Positions 1 to 5,714 of a stretch of DNA of 8,308 nucleotides are shown piece after piece (the stretch's first letter is position 1; every line of letters starts with the position of its first letter). The DNA is from Acidobacteriota bacterium. Its GTDB lineage: Bacteria; Acidobacteriota; Terriglobia; UBA7540. Location: contig JAKASH010000102.1 in NCBI GenBank assembly GCA_021828225.1, positions 1 through 8,308 of the forward strand, read 5' to 3'. Below the pieces are notes generated by a model that saw nothing but the letters and a program-made list of their open reading frames with translations, had not been told where the DNA came from and searched no databases. The translations under genes were made by a program, and so were the position numbers.

Positions 1-1
1 G

Positions 2-205
2 AGGGGTTCAGTCTACGGAGCTGTAGATAAAATTGTAGACGTCAAATCCCCCAAGATCACCAAGGTTCCACAAGTTTCAAAGGGTGGCCGCAACAGGTTC
101 CGTACTGGGCGCCGCGTGACCGAGGGCCATCACGCCAACGCGTCCATCGCTGGAGGTGAGGTGTCAAATGGCGTGCATAGCAGCGCGGACACCGGTAAAT
201 CCTGA
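2..205 (+). CDS. 3' end of a hypothetical gene entering from the left edge
   Basis: Frame 2 is open from the first full codon of the window to a TGA at 203-205, about 67 codons, while frames 1 and 3 close within the first 40 bases. The first half is rich in codons beginning with G, as coding DNA tends to be, and reads SVYGAVDKIVDVKSPKITKV. The tail is rich in Gly, Ser and Arg and has no motif that I recognise. No start lies inside the window, so this would be the C-terminus of a longer protein. The open frame is short enough to be chance, and the product is unknown. Confidence 0.35.
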   Translation, partial: RGSVYGAVDKIVDVKSPKITKVPQVSKGGRNRFRTGRRVTEGHHANASIAGGEVSNGVHSSADTGKS

Positions 206-364
206 GAACAGCCACTTTCTTCCTCAGTCAGTTTCTTGCTGTTTGCGCGCCTCGTTTGGAATAGCTCTGCTTGCCACAGGCTCCTTTAGGTTCTTGTGAG
301 TTGACAGCAGGTCGTGCCGCTCCTAGAGTAAGGGGTCGCCCTTGGAGACAAGCGCACTCAAATC

Positions 365-868
365 GTGAGCCGAATCCCCAAATTGGTTCGTGTCCGTCCG
401 CTTGAAGTGGCCGACTTCGGATTTATTCGCCGCTTGGCGTCGAGACAGGCAGGTTTTACGATCCCGCCGTTTTATGTCCTCTGGTTGTTGAAGCAGACCA
501 ATTCTCGCTCCTGCCTGGTGGCGCGGCATGTGAAACAGGGACCAGTCGCGTACTTACTGTCAATCCTCGTTACGACGCGACAGGGGAAGGACCTCTATAT
601 CTGGCAGCTTGCCGCTTCAAAGAGCGGCTTGCATCTGGGGGCTACAGAGGTACTCCTGCTGGCATTGCGCAAATTCGTGCTCAGGATGCATGTTCGGCGG
701 GTTTTCTTCACCACTGTTCCCGAATCTCCCCAGTTTCGCGCGTTTAGGAGGTATGCCTACGTGCTTTCTGGTGGTGGGGCAGCGTTGCGACCACGCCGGA
801 ATCTTCCTCCCATGGTGTCGAGACGTGAACGTGAGTTTGTTGTGATGGTGAGACGGCGAGATATGTAG
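365..868 (+). CDS. GNAT-fold N-acetyltransferase-like protein
   Basis: This 167-aa protein has the layout of a GNAT acyltransferase, a family that moves the acetyl group of acetyl-CoA to an amine; the substrate here cannot be told. Residues 8-25 (VRVRPLEVADFGFIRRLA) match the usual first strand and helix. Residues 50-68 form the central strands, and YIWQLAAS (78-85) is the beta-4 strand that precedes the CoA-binding loop. The loop itself, KSGLHLGA (86-93), is a degenerate form of the (R/Q)xxGxG/A signature, with a long helix after it. The basic C-terminus (about 140-167) is unusual. The overall pattern recalls diaminobutyrate acetyltransferase (EctA)-type proteins, but no ectoine genes lie nearby. 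The start is GTG, with a weak purine-rich TTGGAGA about 17 nt upstream. The degenerate loop could mean a non-catalytic GNAT. Confidence 0.6.
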   Translation: MSRIPKLVRVRPLEVADFGFIRRLASRQAGFTIPPFYVLWLLKQTNSRSCLVARHVKQGPVAYLLSILVTTRQGKDLYIWQLAASKSGLHLGATEVLLLALRKFVLRMHVRRVFFTTVPESPQFRAFRRYAYVLSGGGAALRPRRNLPPMVSRREREFVVMVRRRDM

Positions 869-894
869 TCCAGTATTGATGGGGTACTCGGTTC

Positions 895-970
895 GCCGCT
901 TCGATGGCCTCTCGGGTGGTCTGACGGACCGCATTCGGTCTATTCGTCAGTGAGAGGCCATCGAAACGGC
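895..970. repeat. Long nested inverted repeat between convergent genes
   Basis: A 76-nt stem-loop. The outer arms, 900-913 (TTCGATGGCCTCTC) and 952-965, are perfectly complementary over 14 bp. After one mismatch (899/966) they extend by four more pairs (895-898 with 967-970). Inside, CTGACG (921-926) pairs with CGTCAG (945-950), and GACCG (927-931) pairs with CGGTC (936-940) around the tetraloop CATT. The structure ends 3 nt beyond the minus-strand gene's stop at 974 and starts 27 nt after the GNAT stop, so a bidirectional terminator is the simplest reading. However, no T-tract follows on either strand. A structured RNA or a small folded mobile repeat is also possible. Confidence 0.75.
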
Positions 971-973
971 CAA

Positions 974-1504
974 TCATGGCTTACGTGGAGCGTCCGAAGT
1001 CGATCGCGTTTTTCTGGTAGCAAATGTGACCCCATTCGCGAGTGCGTCGAACACCAACATTGCGGGGGCCTCGCTTTGATATGGTTTCCGCCGGCCGGGC
1101 AACTTCCAGGAGAGTTCCTCGAATTGGTCGGCGAGCTTTTTTGCGATGGCGTGCTTGGGGACCTTCCCGTTCGACGCGAAGCAATTCTTCACTTGAGCTG
1201 ACGTGATAATCCGAAACTTTGCCGAGTGGCGCCGAGTTTCCACCCTCACTGCGGCCACAATTGCGAGGAATCGCGCATTCTGAACGCGAGAGCGGTATTT
1301 TCGAGCGCGCACCACAACAGTCTGCGGCCTATGAAAAACCAAGAGCGTCGCAATTCTGTCTGACACCACCGATCTGAGTTGAGCATGTGGTTCGCCGAGT
1401 GACCGCACACCCCAGTCCAGCAATCTGGCTGGCATCTCAATGGCGGCAAAACCGAGCCTGCTCGCTCGGATTTCGAGTGCGAGCAATCGTTTAGGCAAAG
1501 GCAT
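974..1504 (-). CDS. RuvC/RNase H-fold-like protein, second gene of the XRE operon
   Basis: A 176-aa protein. Its N-terminus, RLLALEIRASRLGFAAIE (6-23), has the strand-turn-strand pattern of the RuvC/RNase H fold, in which a first acidic residue at the end of strand 1 binds metal; here that position is Glu (E11). Near the C-terminus, SEAPAMLVFDALANG contains D153, placed like the last acidic residue of RuvC-type nucleases. The middle is rich in Arg and Lys, as expected for nucleic-acid binding. The usual central acidic residues are not obvious, so activity is uncertain. The start ATG lies 5 nt after the stop of the XRE gene, with GAGGAAAAG upstream inside the XRE gene, so the two are probably cotranscribed and translationally coupled. 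A Holliday-junction resolvase-like role is inferred from the fold only. Confidence 0.5.
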   Translation of the reverse strand: MPLPKRLLALEIRASRLGFAAIEMPARLLDWGVRSLGEPHAQLRSVVSDRIATLLVFHRPQTVVVRARKYRSRVQNARFLAIVAAVRVETRRHSAKFRIITSAQVKNCFASNGKVPKHAIAKKLADQFEELSWKLPGRRKPYQSEAPAMLVFDALANGVTFATRKTRSTSDAPRKP

Positions 1505-1509
1505 CCGGT

Positions 1510-1857
1510 CTATTCAGCTTTTCCTCGCTCGACGAGCCATGCGAGTTTTTGGGCAGTCAGATTGGCGGTCCGGCCATTGGGGCTGGAATTCTGAAGGTCT
1601 GCGCCCATTCCGTTCAACTTGGCCTCAATTTCTCCGGCAATAACGTCGCGCATGCCGGCGAATATCGCAGCGACCGGGACGCGAAAGATCACTTCATAGG
1701 CGATCGCGCTTTCGAGTGGGGGAATGCTCACCGCCCGTTCGTGGCGCGATACTTGGCCCTCGTCTTTGTGGCCGAGCAGCTTTGCCACGTCTTTCTGGCT
1801 CAGCCCTGACTTTTTCCTCTGGGCTCGGAGGTAGTTGAGCGCTGCGGAATGCTTCAT
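1510..1857 (-). CDS. XRE-family helix-turn-helix regulator
   Basis: A 115-aa protein with a Cro/CI-type HTH at about residues 8-60: LRAQRKKSGLSQKDVAKLLG, then GQVSRHERAVSIPPL, where SQKDVAKLLG is the first part of the HTH and QVSRHERA the recognition-helix region. Residues 61-115 include an alpha-helical segment (AIFAGMRDVIAGEIEAKL) that may allow dimerisation. It is the first gene of a two-gene minus-strand operon with the RuvC-like gene (5-nt gap). Such small XRE proteins usually repress their own promoter, or act as the antitoxin-like half of a pair; which applies here cannot be decided from sequence. No convincing Shine-Dalgarno precedes the ATG at 1857. Confidence 0.8.
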   Translation of the reverse strand: MKHSAALNYLRAQRKKSGLSQKDVAKLLGHKDEGQVSRHERAVSIPPLESAIAYEVIFRVPVAAIFAGMRDVIAGEIEAKLNGMGADLQNSSPNGRTANLTAQKLAWLVERGKAE

Positions 1858-2417
1858 TTGGGGTGCTCACGATGGAAGCTTGGTGACATCGACCTTTGTT
1901 TAGAATGTAGCAGGCGCAAAGTTGATGGGGAGGTGAATGGATTTGCGCGCCGTGCCCAGGAAAGCTTGCTTCCCGGACACCTGTCCACAGAGTGTCGTGG
2001 CATATGCCAGTGAAATCGACCTGAGCGATCGCCGGCCTGTGGGTTGACGGTGAATAACCTGTTTCTTTAATTAAAGCACACGACTCTGCCTTCGGCGTGG
2101 TCGCTTCCTGTTGGCGTGCTTACGTGGGTGCCCTTGACGAGCCCGCGCCTGACGCTCATCACCTCGGTCGAGAAACCGCTCCACTTTCCGCCCCAGGAGA
2201 TCCGGCGGGATCTCAAGTATCCAGCCGATGATTGTTTGAATGATGAACTGCATCCATCCCATATTCCTGATCCTACCGGTTCGTTTAGCTGGACAAAAGG
2301 TACTTGGGGACGCGTCCCATGCGTGAGGCTCGTTTCGCCGAGTGCACGACGTGAACCTGCACAGGGCGCAGTTCAGAGCATCTTTACCACACTCGAACGG
2401 GGCATCAGACTGACGCG
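1858..2417. other. Sparse region upstream of the recombinase block
   Basis: These 560 bases lie between the divergent XRE gene and the 2418 ORF and hold no confident gene. I see three small sites. One is a short interrupted palindrome, GGACA-cc-TGTCC (1975-1986), upstream of the XRE gene. Another is a perfect 12-bp palindrome, CTTTAATTAAAG (2065-2076). The third is a partial direct repeat at 1931-1956, matched 20 of 26 at 4321-4346 on the other side of the recombinase. A weak minus-strand ORF occupies 2071-2262. Promoters for both flanking operons should lie here, but I could not place a clear -35/-10 pair. Confidence 0.5.
2071..2262 (-). CDS. Possible small hypothetical protein
   Basis: A 63-aa ORF whose N-terminus (MGWMQFIIQTIIGWILEIPP) is hydrophobic or amphipathic and whose C-terminal half is strongly basic (KHANRKRPRRRQSRVL). 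AGGATCAGGA lies just before the ATG and would suit the second Met (residue 4) as start, with about 11 nt spacing. The stop overlaps the palindrome CTTTAATTAAAG at 2065-2076. The layout suits a small membrane-associated or nucleic-acid-associated peptide, but the Arg-rich tail is also typical of non-coding GC-rich DNA, so the ORF may be spurious. No family recognised. Confidence 0.25.
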   Translation of the reverse strand: MGWMQFIIQTIIGWILEIPPDLLGRKVERFLDRGDERQARARQGHPRKHANRKRPRRRQSRVL

Positions 2418-2732
2418 ATGGCTCAAAGGAGCAAATGGCAGGAGCTCCGCGACCCCGATGCGCCGAGCGTTATCTGCGGGAAGGCGGATTCTGGGTTTCG
2501 TTCGAGGATGGGGACGGCAATCCAGAACGGCGAGAAACAGGCCGGTGTTGCTGTGGGCTCTCTCTATCCGTCTCTCACGGAGGCCGAGCTGAAAACGGCT
2601 GAAATGAACCTGCGCCGCTATTTTTCGCTCGCCATACAGATTGAGCAGGAACTGCGCGGCCGCGTGGGGAGTTTTGACAGTCCGTCAAATCCTCCTAATA
2701 TGGAAGAAAGGTCGAATTCATTGAAAAGTTAA
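2418..2732 (+). CDS. Small hypothetical protein upstream of the serine recombinase, possibly frameshifted
   Basis: A 104-aa ORF ending 11 nt before the recombinase ATG, so the two are probably cotranscribed. The C-terminal half contains a plausible helical segment, SLYPSLTEAELKTAEMNLRR (48-67), continuing YFSLAIQIEQELRG. I believe short proteins with this SLYP-LTE-ELK pattern occur beside large serine recombinases, but I cannot verify that here. The N-terminus MAQRSKWQELRDPDAP also looks natural. Between them, about 2463-2540, a better-looking peptide is encoded one frame over (ERYLREGGFWVSFEDGDG), which suggests two compensating frameshifts, either real or sequencing errors. Function unknown; no DNA-binding motif is visible. 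Confidence 0.55.
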   Translation: MAQRSKWQELRDPDAPSVICGKADSGFRSRMGTAIQNGEKQAGVAVGSLYPSLTEAELKTAEMNLRRYFSLAIQIEQELRGRVGSFDSPSNPPNMEERSNSLKS

Positions 2733-2743
2733 TCGGTCGCACC

Positions 2744-4276
2744 ATGGGCAAGTGTTTTGCGTATGCCCGGGTGTCGACCCCCCGACAAGGAGAGCGAGGA
2801 GTATCGCTTCCGGAGCAGCGAGCTGCAATCGAGAAGTATGCGAGCGTGCATGGCCTCGCGATCACTCGCTGGTTCGAAGAGCGCGAGAGTGCTTCAAAGC
2901 AGGGCCGTGCCGCGTTTGCCGAGATGCTGCGCCTTCTGCGCCTCGGACGGGCGCAAGGGGTCATCATTCACAAGATTGACCGCAGTGCCCGGAATCTCGA
3001 AGACTGGGCCGATGTCGGAAAGTTGGTTGACGCAGGGGTAGAGGTCCACTTCGCCACCGAAAACGTTGATCTGAAGACTGTGGCTGGCCGACTCTCGGCC
3101 GACATTCAGGCCGTTGTGGCTGCGCACTACAGCCGTAATCTTAGGGAAGAGGTAAAGAAAGGATTCTACGGCAGACTCAAGCAAGGGTTTTACCCGCTTT
3201 ACGCCCCGATTGGTTATCTCGACCAGGGTTCCGCAAAGGCCAAGATTCCCGATCCCGTGCGTGCACCCCTCATTGGGGAAGTTTTCGCCCTCTACTCAAC
3301 TGGAACGTTTTCATTGCCCCGGTTGGCTGAGGAGATGTTCCGCCGCGGGTTGAGAAACCGCCGTGGCGGACGAGTTAGTATTAACGGCCTTGCCAGGATC
3401 CTGACGAACCCCTTCTACGTGGGTCTGATGCGAATCCATAGAACGGGACAAACATTCACCGGTAATCATGAGTCACTCGTCACGACGGAGCTTTTCGGAA
3501 CCGTCCAGGCGTTGCTATCTGGCAAGCGAGTAGATCGGGCAAGCAATCGCATCTTCACTTACAGTCGGCTTGTGCAGTGCGCTTCCTGCGACTACTCGCT
3601 CATCGCAGAGCGAGGCAAGGGACATGTGTATTACCGTTGCCATAACCGCCCATTCAAGAATCCTCCGGTATGCCCGCAGACCTCTATCCGCGAAGAAGCC
3701 CTCGATGCTGCGGTCCTCGCAGCTCTGGCCGAGATTGATCTTTCGGACGGTGAATTGCAACAAGCGCGGGTCATGATCGAAGAAAGCAAAAAGGGGATTG
3801 AACAAACGCAGGTGGCCGCTCGTGAGGCTCTTCGTCTACAACAGGAGCAACTGCGCATGCGGCTCACGAAACTCACCGATCTCTTAATTGACGGCACGAT
3901 AGACAAAACAGCATTTGGGGAACGGCGAGATGCGCTAGTTCTGGAGCAGGCCCGGATCAGGGAAAGACTGGCGGAAATCGAGCGCAATCCGACGAGTACC
4001 ATAGAAGCCATCGAAAGCACTGTCGAACTCGCGAAAAGCCCGTCGTTGCTGTATAAAGCGGCTTCAGCCGAGAAAAAGCGCGAATTGCTGAAAATCATAC
4101 TGTCGAACCTTGTGGTAAGTGGGAAAAATGTAAGAGTGACGCTGACTTCGCCGTTTCGATTGATCGCCGAAAGAGAAAAATTACCAGCTAGTAGGCCTTA
4201 TCGGGGGACTTGTCGAACCTGGGAACAAATCTTGAAACAACTCATCATACAATCGATGCCGGGATGGCGGCGGTGA
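2744..4276 (+). CDS. Large serine recombinase (site-specific integrase)
   Basis: A 510-aa member of the large serine recombinase family, enzymes that cut and rejoin att sites through a 5'-phosphoserine intermediate to integrate or excise phages and islands. The catalytic resolvase domain spans about 1-140: YARVS (7-11) carries the nucleophile Ser11 and Arg9, and IIHKIDRSARN carries the conserved DR-x-AR segment. The recombinase domain covers about 150-260. A zinc ribbon follows with C279, C282, C299 and C310 (CASC, YYRC, VCP). A Glu/Arg/Lys-rich coiled coil lies at about 335-425, and the tail ends in GWRR. Length and domain order are typical, and no key residue is missing, so the enzyme looks functional. 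The short ORF at 2418 lies 11 nt upstream and the protease operon begins 166 nt downstream. It is the probable integrase of the island. Confidence 0.95.
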   Translation: MGKCFAYARVSTPRQGERGVSLPEQRAAIEKYASVHGLAITRWFEERESASKQGRAAFAEMLRLLRLGRAQGVIIHKIDRSARNLEDWADVGKLVDAGVEVHFATENVDLKTVAGRLSADIQAVVAAHYSRNLREEVKKGFYGRLKQGFYPLYAPIGYLDQGSAKAKIPDPVRAPLIGEVFALYSTGTFSLPRLAEEMFRRGLRNRRGGRVSINGLARILTNPFYVGLMRIHRTGQTFTGNHESLVTTELFGTVQALLSGKRVDRASNRIFTYSRLVQCASCDYSLIAERGKGHVYYRCHNRPFKNPPVCPQTSIREEALDAAVLAALAEIDLSDGELQQARVMIEESKKGIEQTQVAAREALRLQQEQLRMRLTKLTDLLIDGTIDKTAFGERRDALVLEQARIRERLAEIERNPTSTIEAIESTVELAKSPSLLYKAASAEKKRELLKIILSNLVVSGKNVRVTLTSPFRLIAEREKLPASRPYRGTCRTWEQILKQLIIQSMPGWRR

Positions 4277-4442
4277 AATAGCCGCTTTTCGCCATCATAG
4301 CGCGTGAACCCAACTGCGCAAGGTGGGCGGATTTGCGTGCCACGCCATCTCGGCCTGTTTCATGAGTTCTTAATGTTGGTATGCTAGTATTGTGTGGCTA
4401 TCAGATTTCAGGTAGTATCAATGTATACCTATCGCCATCCCT
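4277..4442 (+). promoter_or_regulatory. Leader and weak sigma70-like promoter of the protease operon
   Basis: This 166-nt gap separates the recombinase from the three-gene operon. A candidate -35 TTGTGT (4390-4395) and -10 TAGTAT (4413-4418) are spaced 17 nt apart, placing transcription start near 4425 and a leader of under 20 nt before the ATG at 4443. The -10 matches consensus at 4 of 6 positions and the -35 at only 3. A second TAGTAT lies at 4385-4390. The operon may instead be read through from the recombinase. The segment also carries a near copy (4321-4346) of a sequence at 1931-1956. Confidence 0.25.
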
Positions 4443-4646
4443 ATGGATGAGAAGAAGAAGCTAGAAATCCGGGCGGCTTTCCTGCGCGCCTACGCAAACC
4501 TTCCCCTAAACACACGGCGTGAGATCATCGTGGTGTTGGATCCGGAAGGACCCGTGACGTGGGAGGCGGCATACTTCGAGATAAAAAACGATACCCCCAA
4601 AGGCGACGTGATCTTACGGAAATTGAGCGAAACCAAAATCTTGTAG
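4443..4646 (+). CDS. Small conserved-looking protein, first gene of the caspase-like operon
   Basis: A 67-aa acidic-basic mixed protein: helix (DEKKKLEIRAAFLRAYANLP), then a beta-like stretch (REIIVVLDPEGPVTWEAAYF), then a charged C-terminal helix (KGDVILRKLSETKIL). It has no signal peptide, no membrane segment and no HTH. The compact alpha-beta pattern and natural codon use argue that it is real. The ATG has no clear Shine-Dalgarno, which fits a very short leader. Its TAG stop is followed with no gap by the ATG of the next gene, so the two are translationally coupled. By position it could be a regulator, adaptor, inhibitor or substrate of the protease two genes downstream; the sequence does not say which. 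Confidence 0.7.
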   Translation: MDEKKKLEIRAAFLRAYANLPLNTRREIIVVLDPEGPVTWEAAYFEIKNDTPKGDVILRKLSETKIL

Positions 4647-4901
4647 ATGGCAGAGGAACAAGACAACAACCAAGTTGATCAGAGCGTGGCGGAGTTGGTA
4701 ATCGCCCGCCTTGACGTGCTGCCGCCCGATCGGAAGATTTCTGTCGGGTCGGAGGGAGAATTCACGAAGGCCGATCTGATCCAGCACGTGAAAGACGGCG
4801 ATTCTATTGGAAAGACTATCATTGCTCTCGAACTTGAGTTCCTGCGCGCTTTGAAGGACGGGACGCTTCTCGAAGAGGCTTTGTCGGCGTCGAGTCAATA
4901 A
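4647..4901 (+). CDS. Small conserved-looking protein, second gene of the caspase-like operon
   Basis: An 84-aa acidic protein that starts immediately after the previous stop (TAG|ATG) and ends 11 nt before the protease gene. An acidic, Gln/Asn-rich leader (2-13) is followed by helix SVAELVIARLDVLP, a short segment KISVGSEGEFTKADLIQHVK resembling a beta-hairpin plus helix, and the long helix SIGKTIIALELEFLRALKDG (about 53-72). No catalytic motif, signal peptide or membrane segment is visible. A small adaptor or regulator that binds partners through the long helix is plausible. Its fixed position between the 67-aa protein and the protease suggests that all three work together. I do not recognise the family with certainty. 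Confidence 0.7.
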   Translation: MAEEQDNNQVDQSVAELVIARLDVLPPDRKISVGSEGEFTKADLIQHVKDGDSIGKTIIALELEFLRALKDGTLLEEALSASSQ

Positions 4902-4912
4902 CTGCGCTCTCC

Positions 4913-5560
4913 GTGAATTCCAGCCGACACGTTTTGATTACGAGACCGGAACATGATCTGACAACTCGCTACCTTGCGAAATGGAGCGAGGAGATTGTCG
5001 CGGAGGCGAAGTCCAAGCATCATGACGTTGTGGACCTGAAGGCGAAAAAGGCGACGCGCGAACGTTTCATTGGGACAATGCAGAAGACCAACCCTCGCTT
5101 GGTGGTTTTGAACGGTCATGGCGACGAAGACAGGGTGGGTGGGCACGATGACGAGATTCTTCTGTCGGGACCGGACGGGGTCGTGAAGGACAAGATCATT
5201 TACGCCCGCGCGTGCAAATCAGCCAAGCGGTTGGGGCCGCAAACGGTTGCGAATGGAGCCTCTGCCTATGTCGGGTACGACGAAGATTTTGTGTTCGTGA
5301 TCGACGAGGAAAAGAGCTCAAGGCCTTTGCGCGATAAGACTGCCGCGCTCTTCCTCGGGCCGTCCAATCACGCGGCACTTTCGCTCTTGAGGGGGCATAC
5401 GGTGGCGGAGGCGAATCAGCATTCAAGAAGCCAGTTTGCAAGGAACATCCAGGCCCTCATCCTTCGCGGCCCATCCGATGACGATTACTACGCGATTCGG
5501 CATCTGTTGTGGGATCTCAGGCACCAAGTCAGCCTTGGTGACGGTGCAGCGGGGCTATAG
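4913..5560 (+). CDS. Caspase-like (clan CD, CHAT/C25-type) cysteine protease
   Basis: A 215-aa protein whose core matches clan CD peptidases (caspases, CHAT/separase-like, gingipain), which cut after a specific residue with a His/Cys dyad. RLVVLNGHGDED carries H69 at the end of a hydrophobic strand. DKIIYARACKSAKRLG, 32 residues later, carries C101 in the typical strand-A-C-x-S context. GASAYVGYDEDFVFV (115-129) is the next core strand, and LLRGHTVAEANQHSR is a following helix as in CHAT-type proteins. There is no signal peptide, so it should act in the cytoplasm, and no fused sensor domain. At this size it is essentially a bare protease domain, and regulation would have to come from partners, most simply the two small coupled proteins upstream. 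The start is GTG, 11 nt after the previous stop. The family call is firm on motifs; the role in defence or cell death is inferred. Confidence 0.75.
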   Translation: MNSSRHVLITRPEHDLTTRYLAKWSEEIVAEAKSKHHDVVDLKAKKATRERFIGTMQKTNPRLVVLNGHGDEDRVGGHDDEILLSGPDGVVKDKIIYARACKSAKRLGPQTVANGASAYVGYDEDFVFVIDEEKSSRPLRDKTAALFLGPSNHAALSLLRGHTVAEANQHSRSQFARNIQALILRGPSDDDYYAIRHLLWDLRHQVSLGDGAAGL

Positions 5561-5714
5561 CGGTATGCGTACACCGGTTGCAGTTATACATCGTGCGGGG
5601 AAGGAATGACAAAAGTCCCCGATTCTACCGCTAACGCAGATTAGAGAAAGTGCCTCTGACGCCCAAAATCAGGTTATCGCTGAGCGATTGGTATTGCTCC
5701 GTTTATGGAAGAGT
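5561..5714. other. Spacer between convergent protease and nuclease genes
   Basis: This 154-nt gap between two convergent genes has no credible ORF. A 6-bp stem, CGGGGA (5596-5601) with TCCCCG (5616-5621), encloses a 14-nt A-rich loop. It is a weak candidate for a shared transcription stop, as no T-tract follows on either strand. Confidence 0.35.

Noticed and set aside
895..970. Integron attC site reading of the long hairpin
   Set aside because: The flanks lack the paired RYYYAAC and GTTRRRY core sites and there is no integron integrase in the window.
617..977. Minus-strand ORFs opposite the GNAT gene and across the hairpin
   Set aside because: No family-like pattern; they run through the 895-970 stem, whose symmetry keeps frames open.
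1690..2030. GCGATCGC-like octamers near 1698 and 2024 as a cyanobacterial HIP1 signature
   Set aside because: Only two occurrences were noticed, too few to indicate enrichment, and no other cyanobacterial sign is present.
2116..2592. Plus-strand ORF of 158 aa
   Set aside because: Composition is Arg/Ser/Pro-rich with no fold-like pattern, and it overlaps the more natural 2418 ORF in another frame.
3631..4098. Minus-strand ORF of 155 aa inside the recombinase
   Set aside because: Ser/Arg/Ala/Cys-rich composition typical of the antisense of a Glu/Arg/Leu-rich coiled coil.
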